Shown here: positions 10,141 through 20,018 of the stretch, one piece after another | Position numbering within the stretch: position 1 is the first letter of the stretch | Layout of the letters: each line of letters begins with the position of its first letter | Source of the DNA: Chionoecetes opilio | Lineage: Eukaryota > Arthropoda > Malacostraca > Decapoda > Majidae | Length of the DNA: 64,000 nucleotides | Direction of reading: 5' to 3' | NCBI GenBank assembly: GCA_016584305.1 | Contig: JACEEZ010004786.1 | Location: 246,041 to 310,040 of the forward strand | Position numbers and translations under genes: made by a program | Notes under the pieces: model-generated | Told to the model about the DNA's origin: nothing | Seen by the model: the letters and a program-made list of their open reading frames with translations, nothing else | Database searches by the model: none

Positions 10141-10376
10141 CTTTTTTTCACCTTTACTATTTTTTACTGTTTTTTTTACTATTTTCACCTTTACTATTTT
10201 ACTTTTTTCAATTTTAATATTTTTTTTACTATTTTTTTACTATTTTTTTAACTATTTTTTTTAACTATTTTCACCTTTACTATTTTACTTTTTTTCATTT
10301 TTAATATTTTTTTAACTATTTTTTTTTTACTATTTTCAACTTTACTATTTTTACTTTTTTTCGCCTTTACTATTTC
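10141..10376. repeat. T-rich minisatellite (TTTACTATTTT-like)
   Basis: Irregular tandem of CACCTTTACTATTTT and TTTTTTACTATTTT units. Probably unstable in length. Confidence 0.85.
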
Positions 10377-10759
10377 CAAACTCTTTGTCTTCTAAACCAA
10401 TGATTACCTATTTATTAATGTCCAACAAAGTTTCTGCATCAATACACTTTATGATGGTCACTTTTCAGATACTAATTCCATCTGTCTCTTAATTATTTTC
10501 TCACATAACTACCCTGCCACACTGGTTAGAGAGACTGATCTGTAATTGAGTGGGTGCTCCGTGTTTCCCCCTCTCCATTTTATGTATTGGACAAGGTTAG
10601 TAAGTGTGACAATATTTCAGGTAAGTGTTGCAAGCCGTCGCGGGACAGCCAGACATCGCAGGAGCACCAGCGGCGTACAAGAAAGTGCAGCATGTAAAGT
10701 ACCCATGGCAGTGTTTTCCTTGTGTTAGGTGCTAGGATGTCCGCCCCCTTACCACTCAG

Positions 10760-10896
10760 ACCAAGGAACTAATCCCCTTGGCTGAAGTCTTTTGCAGCTC
10801 CTCCCTCCTCCAGTACCTCCTGTCCTGACAAGAAATGTTTGGCTCCAGTAATGACTTCACTGCACACATCTCCAGCCAGCACAGCAGAGACACAAT
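10760..10896 (+). other. candidate exon
   Basis: A 137-bp block between a C/T-rich acceptor (CCCCCTTACCACTCAG) and a consensus-like donor (AAT|GTGAGTAAG). Stops in all frames make it non-coding if used. A CAG|GTAAGT donor-like site at 10618-10626 lies upstream. All three candidate exons (7233, 9587, 10760) share strand and spacing but no shared identity is known. Confidence 0.25.
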
Positions 10897-11059
10897 GTGA
10901 GTAAGATCATATTTAATTTAGAATCAAACAATAGTGCATGTGATATAAATATTATATTTTTCATATTATGTGTTGGTGGAAGCCATGTAGTGATTAGTAC
11001 CTTTGGTTGCAGGGATGCATACAACACTGCATCAGGTGAAATAGTGATTGCATGGGCAG

Positions 11060-11273
11060 TTAACCCCTTGAGACCCAGAACGTAATTTCCATTGTAATTT
11101 GTGTACCATTAGACAATTTTTAGTGAATATAAGCAATATTTTATAGCTATGACCTGTTTAGTATCCTTGTCGACTAGCTAATTAGATATATTCAGTTACT
11201 TTTCGTAATTTTATGGTTAACAACAGACAATTTTTTTTATAGCAAAGGAAAGATCTGGGCGTGAAGGGGTTAA
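11060..11273 (+). mobile_element. TTAA MITE copy 2
   Basis: TTAACCCCTTGAGACCCAGA at the left, GGCGTGAAGGGGTTAA at the right, TTAA on both sides. Full length. Confidence 0.9.
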
Positions 11274-11457
11274 GGAGACCCAGAAGACCCTTGAAGGCTG
11301 CCTCATTCCCCCATCTCCATCCACGGGTTGGGTGGTGACAGGGTCAAGGAGCACAACCAATGCCATGCAATATGAAGGCAAGTGTTACTTAAGTAGGCAA
11401 CAGTAGATAGTATTATTGTATGAATGTCCTTTGCAGGGGCGTAGGGGGAGGGAAGAA

Positions 11458-11669
11458 TTAACCCCTTGAATCCCAGAACGTAATTTCCATTGTAATTTGG
11501 CTACCGTTAGACAATTTTTAATTAATAGAAGCAATATTTTATAGATATGACCTTCTTAGTATTCTTGTCGACTAATTTATTTGGTATATTAAGTAACTTT
11601 TCGTAATTTTATGGCTAACAACAGGCAATTTTTTATAGCAAAGGAAAGATCTGGGCGTGAAGGGGTTAA
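11458..11669 (+). mobile_element. TTAA MITE copy 3
   Basis: Full-length copy with left end TTAACCCCTTGAATCCCAGA, only about 185 bp downstream of copy 2. Confidence 0.9.
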
Positions 11670-11799
11670 GGCACATCATGTAATATCCAGTTTAGAGCCA
11701 TTTAGCCTTAAACGAGATCTTATTCACCACAGTAACTACTAAATGGAACGTTAGTTTGAGTGATGAATTATCTTATATTTGTGACGCAATAGTAAGGAG

Positions 11800-11876
11800 A
11801 CCACGCGTCGGTTTTAATAGGGTGGTAAATGATTGGAATGGACTCAGTCGTTAGGTGGTTAGTGCGGAGTCAATGG
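11800..11876 (+). mobile_element. CR1-like LINE fragment, left piece
   Basis: GGTGGTAAATGATTGGAATG followed by GACTCAGT and TTAGTGCGGAGTCAAT matches the late ORF2 region of the CR1 copy at 14241 (GGTGGTGAATGAATGGAATG and so on). It breaks off after GAGTCAAT and resumes at about 12988. Confidence 0.75.
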
Positions 11877-12984
11877 GGAGTTTTCTATTAAGCTCACGCT
11901 CAAGCCTGTCTCTCAGGCTCTCACATCCTCAGCACTTTCAGGCTGAATGATCTATCATTTACCGTAAATTCTCTGTACTTCTTTGGGACATCAGAATTAC
12001 CCTTCAATACAACAACTGAAACAGTTCTTAATAAAAAATGTAGTTTATCATTTTATTTGTCTGCACTTGGTGAAAATATTGGCAAAACAATTGAATATTT
12101 GAAAACTCAATCTTTAAAAATCGTCTTTTCATAAAAAAACACAAGTTCAAGCAGAATGAGGCTTCAGGAAATATCTACTTGTATGTAAGCATTCACTGAG
12201 TACCTGTTTTGGGTGTATATGTCTCTCTTGCGACGAACATTTAACCAAGAAGTAATTTAAGTGCTTGGCACCTCAACGAACAGTCCGGGATGGAAGACAG
12301 TTGAGAGCGTTTGTTTACTATTTCCGTCTCGAAAGACGAAAGTCTCCTTTATGTGGGAAACGGTATGTGGGAGCGGATGCCACGAATATTCCAGTAGAGG
12401 ATAGAGAGTGTGATGAGATAAGCGGGTGATAATAGTTAGGATGACAGTTTCTGGTATTGAGGAGTTAGGAGTATCAGAGATATGAGCTGTGAGGTAAGGA
12501 GCGGGGGCGCTGAGCTGAGTTCCTACCCGTGTGGTGTCTACAGGAAAGTGGATGATAACAGATCCTGCCGGCGGGATGGTTTCTGTGGAGATGCTGAACG
12601 CCACACTCTGTTTTGGTTAAATGTTCGTCGCAAGACAGACAGACACACCCAAAACAGGTACTCAGTGAATGCTTACATACAAGTAGATATTTCCTGAAGC
12701 CTCATTCTGCTTGAACTTGCGTTTTTTTATGAAAAGACGATTTTTAAAGATTGAGTTTTCAAATATTCAATTGTTTTGCCAATATTTTCACCAAGTGCAG
12801 ACAAATAAAATGATAAACTACATTTTTTATTAAGAACTGTTTCAGTTGTTGTATTGAAGGGTAATTCTGATATGTCCCAAAGAAGTACAGGGAATTTACG
12901 GTAAATGATAGATCATTCAGCCTGAAAGTGCTGAGGATGTGAGATGCGCGAGGGACATCTGGCGGCTTAGCTTTGAAAACTCCC
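11877..12984. mobile_element. foldback element splitting a CR1 fragment, 1.1 kb
   Basis: Terminal GGGGAGTTTTC and GAAAACTCCCC are inverted. Two long arms, 11920-12247 and 12614-12943, are near-identical inverted copies separated by a 366-bp spacer. The spacer holds an uninterrupted minus-strand frame of 115 codons (12604-12257) with no recognised family. The element separates two parts of a CR1 fragment whose order and spacing match the intact CR1 at 15320-15370, so it is younger than that fragment. Superfamily is unknown; the target duplication is unclear. Confidence 0.8.
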
Positions 12985-13135
12985 CTATTTAGAGCTTTAA
13001 AAAGGAGGCTGGATACATTCATGGATGGGGATGAAAGGTGGATGTAGGTAGTGTTAAGTAACAGGAACTACCACGTGTAGGTCTCGCGGCCTCTTGTAGC
13101 TTCCTTATTTTCTGATGTTCTTATGTTATGTAATT
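12985..13135 (+). mobile_element. CR1-like LINE fragment, right piece (3' end)
   Basis: AGCTTTAAAAAGGAGGCTGG, then GATGGGGATGAAAGGTGGAT and GAACTACCACGTGTAG, ending in TGATGTTCTTATGTTATG. This is the end of ORF2, the 3' UTR and remnants of the octamer tail. Confidence 0.8.
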
Positions 13136-13265
13136 CATGAACGTAAGTACTGGGGTGGTGATCATAAATACGTCTCTATAATCAGGCTGTCGCCCTCGCT
13201 CCACCCCTGCCCTGTGCGTTGCTACACTGTGCCACGAGAACGTTCATAATGCATGCCGGACAGTA

Positions 13266-13478
13266 TTAACCCCTTCACGCCCAGATCTTTCCTTTGCTAT
13301 AAAAAATTGTATGTTATCGAGCCATAAAATTACAAAAAGTAACTGATTATACCAATTTGTTAGTCGTCAATAGACAGTAAACAGGTCATATATATTACAT
13401 ATTGCTTGTATTAACTAAAAATCGTCTAATCGTAGCCAAATTACAATGGAAATTACGTTCTGGTGGTGAAGGGGTTAA
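13266..13478 (-). mobile_element. TTAA MITE copy 4
   Basis: Reverse orientation: TTAACCCCTTCACGCCCAGA at the left, and ACGTTCTGGTGGTGAAGGGG then TTAA at the right. Confidence 0.9.
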
Positions 13479-13602
13479 CAACAAATGAGATGACGTCAGT
13501 ACTGGAGTGTTTTGGCACGCTAGATTGCTTGTGTAGCGCTGTATTGAACTAAAGAATGGTTTGCTACAGGCTGCCCTTAGCGCGGGGAGGCATGGAGGGG
13601 CG

Positions 13603-13850
13603 GGATAAATTATTATTATTATTATTATTATTATTTATTTTACATCACAAAGGACTGGCCACGAGCAAAAAAAAAAAAAGAAGTAAGAAAAAGACCGCTA
13701 CATTTTTTTTCTACATCACAAAGGACTGGCCAAGATAAAAAAGAAAAAGAAGTAACAAAAAGTCCGCTTAATTTATTTTTTACCTCACAAAGGACTGGCC
13801 AAGGGCATGAAAAAAAGTAACAAAGAGCCCGCTTAATGGTCAGTCCCTAC
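13603..13850 (-). mobile_element. three tandem Jockey-like LINE 3' ends
   Basis: The motif ACATCACAAAGGACTGGCCA (or ACCTCACAAAGG) occurs three times, at about 13640, 13712 and 13785. Each is followed by an A-rich stretch, GAAGTAA and GTCCGC/GCCCGC. This is the reverse complement of the 3' end of the LINE at 40053-42000. A TTA microsatellite (13603-13632) precedes the first. Repeated insertion at earlier poly-A tails, or tandem duplication, would both explain it. Confidence 0.8.
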
Positions 13851-13899
13851 AAAGAAGACAGTAAGACTAGGAGAAAATATATAATATAATAAAATAAAA

Positions 13900-14240
13900 T
13901 ATATTGAAAATAGATGGAAAAGTTGAATAGAAGTAAAATATAAAGAAAAGTTGAATAGAAGTAAAATATAAAGAAAAGTTGAATAGAAGTAAAATATAAA
14001 GAAAAGTTGAATAGAAGTAAAATAGATAGAAAAGTTGAATATAAGTAAAATAGATAGAAAAGTTGAATATAAGTAAAATATAAAGAAAAGTTGAATATAA
14101 GTAAAATAGATAGAAAAGTTGAATATAAGTAAAATATAAAGAAAAGTTGAATATAAGTAAAATCAAAAGAAAAGTTGAATAGAAGTAAAATACAAAGAAA
14201 AGTTGAATAGAAGTAAAATATAAAGAAAAGTTGAATATAA
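13900..14240 (+). repeat. 28-bp minisatellite, about 12 copies (left part)
   Basis: Unit GAAAAGTTGAATAGAAGTAAAATATAAA (shown here as its parts GAAAAGTTGAATAGAAG and TAAAATATAAA) with variants GAATATAAG and AATAGATA. The array is interrupted by the CR1 insertion at 14241 and resumes at 15485. Confidence 0.9.
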
Positions 14241-15401
14241 TGTCATGTCTCACCAATTTATTGAGCTTTTATAGAAAAGTTTATGAGACGGCAGATAATG
14301 ATAAGGATTATGATATAATATATCTGGACTTTAGTAAGGCATTTGACAAAGTACCACACGAGCGACTCTTAAATAAGGTTAGGGCTCATGGTATAGATGG
14401 GAAGGTTCTTCATTGGATCAGAGCTTGGCTAAGTAATAGGCAACAAAGGGTTACAATTAATGGTTCCAAATCTGAATGGGGACTGGTGACAAGTGGAGTT
14501 CCACAAGGGTCGGTCTGTTTTGGGCCCATTACTATTTTTGATTTACATCAACGACTTGGATAGTGGGATTAGCAGTGATATCAGCAAGTTTGCTGATGAT
14601 ACTAAGTTAGGTAGGATTATTGGATCACAGTCTGACGTAAACATATTGCGGGGAGACTTAGATAAACTTAACGAGTGGGCAGTCAGATGGCAGATGGAAT
14701 TTAATATTGATAAATGTAGCGTTATGAATGTTGGTAGAAAAAACCCTGGTAATAGATACACCATAAGCAATGTATCGCTGAAAAGATCAGAAGGTGAAAA
14801 AGATCTTGGAGTGAGGGTGAGCCCTGACCTCCGACCTAGGAAACAATGTATTGAGGCTAGAAATAGAGTTAATAGAGTATTAGGATTCATTACCAGAAGT
14901 GTTAAAAGTAGAAGTGCGGAAGTTATTCTAAAGCTTTATCTGGCTCTAGTCAGGCCTCACCTAGACTATGCGGTTCAGTTTTGGTCTCCATATTACAGGA
15001 TGGATATAGCCTTGTTAGAAACAGTGCAGAGAAGGATGACCAAAATGATACAAGGGATGCGTAACTTTAGTTATGAGAGGAGATTGAAGTTATTAAGATT
15101 ACACTCACTCGAGAGACGCAGAGTAAGGGGCGATCTGATAGAAGTTTTTAAGTGGATAAAGGGATTTAATAAAGGAGAGGTAGGAAAAGTTCTTACGGCT
15201 TTTAACCAGGGTAGAACAAGAAGTAACGGATTCAAGCTGGGAAAGCGTAGATTTAGAAAGGAAATAGGGAAAAACTGGTTCACAAATAGGGTGGTGAATG
15301 AATGGAATGGTCTCAGTAGACAGGTAGTTAGTGCTGAGTCATTGGGGAGCTTTAAAGGGGAGCTGGATAGGTTCATGGATGGGGATGAAAGGTGGATGTA
15401 G
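14240..15401 (+). pseudogene. CR1-like reverse transcriptase (ORF2 C-terminal part), frameshifted
   Basis: The peptide starts at RT motif 2a (SCLTNLLSFYRKVYE). It runs through IIYLDFSKAFDKVPHERLL with the first catalytic Asp, then TSGVPQGS, then SKFADDTKLG with the F-A-D-D catalytic pair, and EKDLGVRV. It continues through the CR1-type C-terminal domain (LALVRPHLDYAVQFWSPY, QRRMTKMIQG, RRRVRGDLIEVFKW, FTNRVVNEWNGL) to a stop at 15401. One frameshift at about 14512-14521, between PQGSV and LGP, breaks the frame. The N-terminal endonuclease and early RT are missing. After the shift the frame stays open for over 290 codons, so the copy is fairly young. It cannot move on its own. Confidence 0.92.
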
Positions 15402-15484
15402 GTAGTGTTAGGTGACAGGAACTACCACGTGTAGGCCTCGCGGCCTCATGTAGCTTCCTTGTTTTCTTATGTTCTTATGTTCTT
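14241..15484 (+). mobile_element. CR1-like LINE, 5'-truncated, inserted in the minisatellite
   Basis: The element keeps most of the reverse transcriptase and the 3' end. It is flanked on both sides by the same 28-bp minisatellite, with ATAA at each junction as a possible short duplication. The 3' end carries repeats of the octamer TTCTTATG instead of poly-A, a hallmark of CR1-clade LINEs, whose chicken member ends in an ATTCTATG-like octamer. Truncation at the 5' end is normal for this class. Other fragments of the family are at 2150, 11800/12985, 26313 and 51660. Confidence 0.92.
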
Positions 15485-15515
15485 ATAAGTAAAATATAAA
15501 GAAAATATAAAGACT
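15485..15515 (+). repeat. 28-bp minisatellite, right remnant
   Basis: AAGTAAAATATAAAGAAAAT continues the array interrupted by the CR1 element. Confidence 0.8.
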
Positions 15516-15752
15516 CTAAAAAGGGGATGGGTGAATTTAGTGTGGGTTACACGGGTTGTGCAGTATACGGAAGCACTAGGATGCCACACACAGCAAAGCC
15601 TACTGCACGTGTTATCAAAGTAAACAAAACAGACAGAGCACGCTAATATTTACCTTGAGAAACGCATTTAGAGGAACCTGTATCATTATTAACCTTGAAA
15701 TGTTGGATAGATTTAAATATTGAACATAATACACGCGAGTACATAATTATCC
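15516..15752. other. no recognisable feature
   Basis: Unique-looking sequence without supported features. Confidence 0.4.
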
Positions 15753-15965
15753 TTAATCCCTTGAAGTCCAGAACGTCATTTCCATTGTAATTTAGCTATC
15801 ATTAGACGATTTTTAGTGAATATAAACAATATTTTATAGTTATGACCTGTTTAGTATCCTTGTGCAGTAACTAATTTGGTATATTCAGTTATTTTCGTAA
15901 TTTTATGGCTGACAACATACGATTTTTTTTATAGCAAAGGAAAGATCTGGGCGTGAAGGAGTTAA
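15753..15965 (+). mobile_element. TTAA MITE copy 5
   Basis: Starts TTAATCCCTTGAAGTCCAGA and ends GGCGTGAAGGAGTTAA; both ends carry point changes from the family norm. Confidence 0.85.
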
Positions 15966-16078
15966 AACCAAGGCTAAGGGAATTAAGATCTTATTATCTC
16001 TACTATTCCCTTTTATCTATTACTATTACTATCTATTATATATTATTTTACTATCATCTCTATTCCCTTTGGCCTTGC

Positions 16079-16282
16079 TTAACCCCTTGGGACCCAGAAC
16101 ATTGTAATTTGGGTACCATTAGACAATTTTTATTGAACATAAGCAATGTTTTATAGATATGACCTGTTTAGTATCCTTGTCGCCTAATTAATTTGGTATA
16201 TTCAGTTACTGTTCGTAATTTTATGGCTCGACAACATACAATTTTTTCTAGCAAAGGAAATATTTGGGTGTGAAGGAGTTAA
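16079..16282 (+). mobile_element. TTAA MITE copy 6
   Basis: Starts TTAACCCCTTGGGACCCAGA, lacks about 9 bases after that relative to the other copies, and ends GGTGTGAAGGAGTTAA. It shares the GGAGTTAA right end with copy 5, only 113 bp upstream, so the two may be a sub-family or a local duplication. Confidence 0.85.
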
Positions 16283-16851
16283 AACAATCTTCCCTCGCAT
16301 GGTAGTAATCAAGGATGATATACAAGATATTCTGTATACCATCTCCTCTATCCCTATACTATACCTCTATATAGTATCCTTAGTAGTAATGGGGCATACG
16401 TACACACATTCGTGGGGGGCGTCACGTGCACTGGGTTATTTATAGAAGAATGTGCAAGAAGATACGTGACAAAACGATAAAACAAACGCTGAAGTTGTGC
16501 TTGTTGGTAGTGTAAAAAAACCCTCAGGTACTGTACGTGGTTCCTTGACACACTGCGTAGGAAGGAAGATACCGGTGAATGTAGTACGTAAATTACTACG
16601 TACATGTCAGGAACCTTCAGAAACTCTCGGTCATCGTTGTTTGCAGGTAGGAGCAAAGTCATTATGTACAAAGGTAATAAATAGTATAATAAAAAATAGG
16701 TAATAGAATAGAATATAAATAGGTAATAAAAAACGTATATACGGCCTTGGGTAGGAGGAAGCGATCTTTCTTAACGAAGAAAGTTACCCAAAAATGACGA
16801 AAGAGAAAAAGAGAATGGGAGAGAGAGAACGTGCGAAAAAGAGAATGAGAA

Positions 16852-16854
<3 letters not shown>
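16283..16854. other. no recognisable gene; short hairpin
   Basis: No coding signal. GTAGTACGTAAATTACTACG at about 16579-16598 is a short perfect palindrome. Confidence 0.4.
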
Positions 16855-16948
<94 letters not shown>

Positions 16949-16970
16949 AAAAGAGAGAGAGAGAGAGAAA
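16855..16970. repeat. (GA)n microsatellite
   Basis: Nearly pure GA dinucleotides with a few A insertions near 16944-16970. Confidence 0.95.
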
Positions 16971-17185
16971 GTGCACTCGTTATAATTATAGTGAACCAGC
17001 AGTACTTGTAAGTCTGCTTGTAAGTCCGGCTTGTAAGTCTGACACAAGAGGTTCAGCGTATAAAAAAGAAGTTCGATGTAAGGACAATCACTGAACCAGA
17101 AAGCAATTCACTTAACCGAGAAGAGGACAAAACGGCCGGACGCTTGACGCAACTTCCATCATTATCCCGTGAAGGGCGCACGTGA

Positions 17186-17490
17186 ACTGACAACAACAGG
17201 TACAACAATAGGTCTCGTAACGCGGCCTGCCTCGCTTTCCTCCTGTGACTGATGGACGTGGAACTATCGCCACAGTAATAAGTCACCGACAGGTACATAC
17301 ATACAACAATAGTTCTCGTAACGCGGCCTACCTCGCTTTCCTCCTGTGACTTATGAACGTGGAACTATCGCCACAGTAATGGCAACAACAGGTACAACAG
17401 TAGTCTTCGTAACGCGGCCTACCACGCTTTCCTGCTGTGACTTATGATTCATGAACGTGGAACTATCGCCACAGTAAGTCACGGTGGTGG
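17186..17490 (+). repeat. tandem repeat of about 91-101 bp, 3 copies
   Basis: CGTAACGCGGCCT recurs at about 17217, 17319 and 17410, each followed by CGCTTTCCT, CTGTGACT, then ACGTGGAACTATCGCCACAG. CGs are conserved between copies. Confidence 0.85.
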
Positions 17491-18480
17491 TTGGCGGTGA
17501 TGTGGTGGCAGGACCTGGGAGCAGCAGAGCGCGAGTGGGAGGCGGTGGCGGGGATGCGAACCCTGCACCCTTGTCCCTCACGCCCTCATCCTGCGAGCCA
17601 GCAGGCATGAGGAGTAGCGGTCAAGGTCATTTGTTTATCTGAGAAAACCTTACATCATCTTATGCCGTCAATCCAACAGCTGATGCCATGCTAAGTGAGT
17701 CCCTCCCTCCCATACCTTCCCTCCCTCGCAGCCTCAGCCCGCGTCATGTAGTACTTTCCTCTCGTTCTTCTGAATAACATGAAACACAGCAGGATATAAC
17801 GTACGTCTAGGAACGCCGCGGACCGCTTGACAGATGTGTGTAAGCAGCATTTCGTGTTTTATTGATTATCGTCTTATAGACGTCAATGTGGTGGAATAAA
17901 TAAGCTATCTGGAACCTTTACTTGTGCATTTTCATCATTCCAGGTTTCTCTGTACTTCGAGGTTTCTTTTTCTTTTTCATTTGATCACATTTGCCTCGTG
18001 ATTTGTGAGGTAATTACATTTTTCATGAGAGAAAGGTTGATCAGAGCGTCTGTACACTTGCCTTGGGAGTCTACATCAGTGTTCGGAGGTGACCTGCAGG
18101 CGGGGCGAGCAGTGTGTCGGGGTACCTGCGGCACCACACTGGCCTTTAAAGCTTCCGGGCAACACACTAATGCTAGCTTTACTCACTCAACGTTTATGCG
18201 TCATCTGGAGGAACAAGTGATGTGAAGTACACTAATAAGCCGTGTGTGGCTATGATAAGTCGTTCTGATAGCGGGTGTGCGGGGAAATAAGTTCATGTAT
18301 ATTCTTGGTGCCTCGAAGCCGGTTGGCGGAGTGTGGCATCTGTAGGCGGCACATGCGCTATCCTCAGGTCGGTAGACAAATCAATGGGCAGTGTGCTTCT
18401 GCTCTACGTGAGGTATAGGCGGGTGAGTGTGTCTCTCCGGCATCCCGTAGCCACTTAACTGGCGTGATTAGGTTGTGAGA
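17491..18480. other. upstream region of CASK exon 1, no exon recognised
   Basis: Mixed unique sequence. C/T-rich tract at 17698-17736. I recognise no upstream coding exon and no TATA box in a convincing position. Confidence 0.4.
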
Positions 18481-18966
18481 AAGGTTGTACAGCGGTGTAG
18501 CCCTGCGGTCACCTTGCTCCTGCGAGCCGCCGCAGCTGTGGCCCGGGTGACAGCGGGGAGGCTGGGAGGAACAGCTGATGCTGAGTTATAATCTGTGGTG
18601 AAATAGTGGTGTGGGGATGTGTGGTGGTGTGCTGCCGCCGTGTGTGGTGTGCTAGTGGTGAGATGGTGTTGGCATAACCCGGGACTGTCAGGTGTCCCAG
18701 AGTAGTCCCCGGCGAGGCAGCCCCGTGCCTTGCCCTGACGCGGGAACAGGCACGCCGACGCTCCTCCCTTCGGTGCTCGTGGGTGAAAGATTATCCAGAA
18801 AATCAGATTAATCCATTGAAAATCAAGCTCACCAGTAATTCATTGAAGATAAAGTGGTGAGGAGCAGGTGCTGTGTGGTGAGGTGAGAAATCCCAGGAGG
18901 GAGAGAGGAGAGGCTCGCCCTCAAGGCTCACCAGCTCACCCACGCTCACCATCACCCAACGTCACC
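18481..18966 (+). promoter_or_regulatory. putative CASK promoter / 5' UTR region
   Basis: The roughly 480 bp before the CASK start codon are GC-rich with many CG dinucleotides (for example CCTTGCCCTGACGCGGGAAC). There is no TATA box at a suitable distance that I can see. This is the expected appearance of a CpG-rich housekeeping or neural promoter plus 5' UTR, but the start site cannot be fixed from sequence alone. Upstream ATGs are short and closed. Confidence 0.45.
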
Positions 18967-19025
18967 ATGGCGGAGGACGACGTGCTCTTCGACGAGGTGT
19001 ACGACGTGTGCGAGATTATCGGAAA
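18967..19025 (+). CDS. CASK: CASK first coding exon (MAGUK, LIN-2/Caki family)
   Basis: The exon encodes MAEDDVLFDEVYDVCEIIG plus the first two bases of a Lys codon. It then meets a textbook donor (GGAAA|GTAAGT). This matches the conserved N-terminus of CASK, directly before the glycine-rich loop of its CaM-kinase-like domain. The phase and position of the exon 1 boundary are those I recall for animal CASK. The start has a strong context (CACCATGG). CASK is a membrane-associated scaffold with an N-terminal kinase-like domain, L27, PDZ, SH3 and guanylate-kinase domains. It links neurexin-type adhesion proteins to Veli and Mint at synapses and epithelial junctions. No later CASK exon was recognised in the following 45 kb, so intron 1 must be long or the assembly is broken. 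Confidence 0.92.
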
Positions 19026-19169
19026 GTAAGTCATTCTTTCTCACTGTCACTGATAGTTTAGGCGGGCAGGAGAGGTAGTGTGCAGGAGGGTGGCGCCCGG
19101 CGGGAAGGGAGGCTGGGAGGCGAGGCGGGTGTGCGAGGGTGCGATGGGCAACATAGTATTGTAGTAGAG
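19026..19169. other. CASK intron 1, proximal part
   Basis: Donor GTAAGT at 19026-19031, followed by G-rich sequence up to a hAT-like MITE. Confidence 0.7.
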
Positions 19170-19595
19170 CAGCGGCTCCTAACCCGGGGGGCGCGCTCCC
19201 TTAGGGGGGGGGTGCGTGAGCCAAGAGAGAAAAAGGAAGAACTGTCAAGCATTTAGCTGTAAGCTCGGCCTTCGCATTAACATGAAGCTCGCTCGCGAGG
19301 GTGAGCGACGAAAGTCAGTACAGAAAAGCAAGTGTGGCTGAAAAACTCTGCGGTGCCGCCTTGCCGCGTTTCACTAACTATGTAGACTTCTGCACATTTA
19401 TATTTTATTTGTTACTATTATTGTTTTTATCAGCATTATTATTATAATTATTATATTATTATTATTATTACTATTATCAGTATTATTAATATCATTATCA
19501 GTTATTATTGTTATCACTTATTATAATAATAATTATTATACGGCCAGAGCGTTATCTATTTTTCATAAGCGAATAAAATGATTAAAGAAACGCTG
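19170..19595. mobile_element. hAT-like MITE in CASK intron 1, 426 bp
   Basis: The left end CAGCGGCTCCTAACCCGGGG has the CAGNGGTTC-TCAACC pattern of hAT ends. The right end is its approximate inverse (AAAGAAACGCTG). Flanking octamers TAGTAGAG and CACTAGAG match at 6 of 8 positions, consistent with an aged 8-bp duplication. The inside is rich in TTA repeats (19430-19540). No transposase frame. Confidence 0.7.
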
Positions 19596-19836
19596 CACTA
19601 GAGTTTGTGGGTTAATGAATCGATGTTTTATCCTGCGATTACTCCTGATTGTGGTGAAGGCATGGGGAGAGTATTGGTGGCAGTGGAGCGTGAAATGTGT
19701 TGGGTATTGAACATCCTCACGGGAGGCAATGTGGAGGGCCGAGGCAGCGTTGGGAGTAACTCCATGCTAAGGAAGAGCACTGAAGCAGGGGTGACGAAGG
19801 CTGTGGAGGCTGGTGTTATGGCTTGGGAGGGATAAC

Positions 19837-19936
19837 TTAACCCCTTCACGCCCAGATCTTTCCTTTGCTATATAAAGTAGTCTATTGTTAGCCATTAAAT
19901 GTCGAAAAGTAACTTAATATACCAAATTAGCTATAA
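19837..19936 (-). mobile_element. TTAA MITE copy 7, truncated
   Basis: TTAACCCCTTCACGCCCAGA and the following 80 bp match the reverse-oriented family, but the copy ends abruptly near 19936 and the distal TTAA is missing. Confidence 0.85.
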
Positions 19937-20018
19937 TGGACAAGCTTCATGTGCTTCAACAGACTTTAAGAATTTATCCTAAACCTGTGTAATGAAAGAG
20001 ATAGGAAAAAAAGACCGG

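Noticed and set aside
10546..10728. Short + strand frame MSGCSVFPPLHFMYWTRLV as an exon
   Set aside because: It crosses a donor-like CAG|GTAAGT and a terminal stop without homology or a conserved start context.
12257..12604. 115-codon frame in the foldback spacer as a transposase
   Set aside because: No catalytic triad, zinc finger or other transposase motif visible; kept only as an unexplained open frame.
13867..14256. 129-codon Phe/Tyr/Leu-rich membrane-like protein on the minus strand
   Set aside because: The 28-bp minisatellite read in antisense; hydrophobicity is a result of AT-rich repeat units.
19058..19252. 64-codon minus-strand frame next to CASK exon 1
   Set aside because: It overlaps the intron donor side and the hAT-like MITE; no homology and no splice support.
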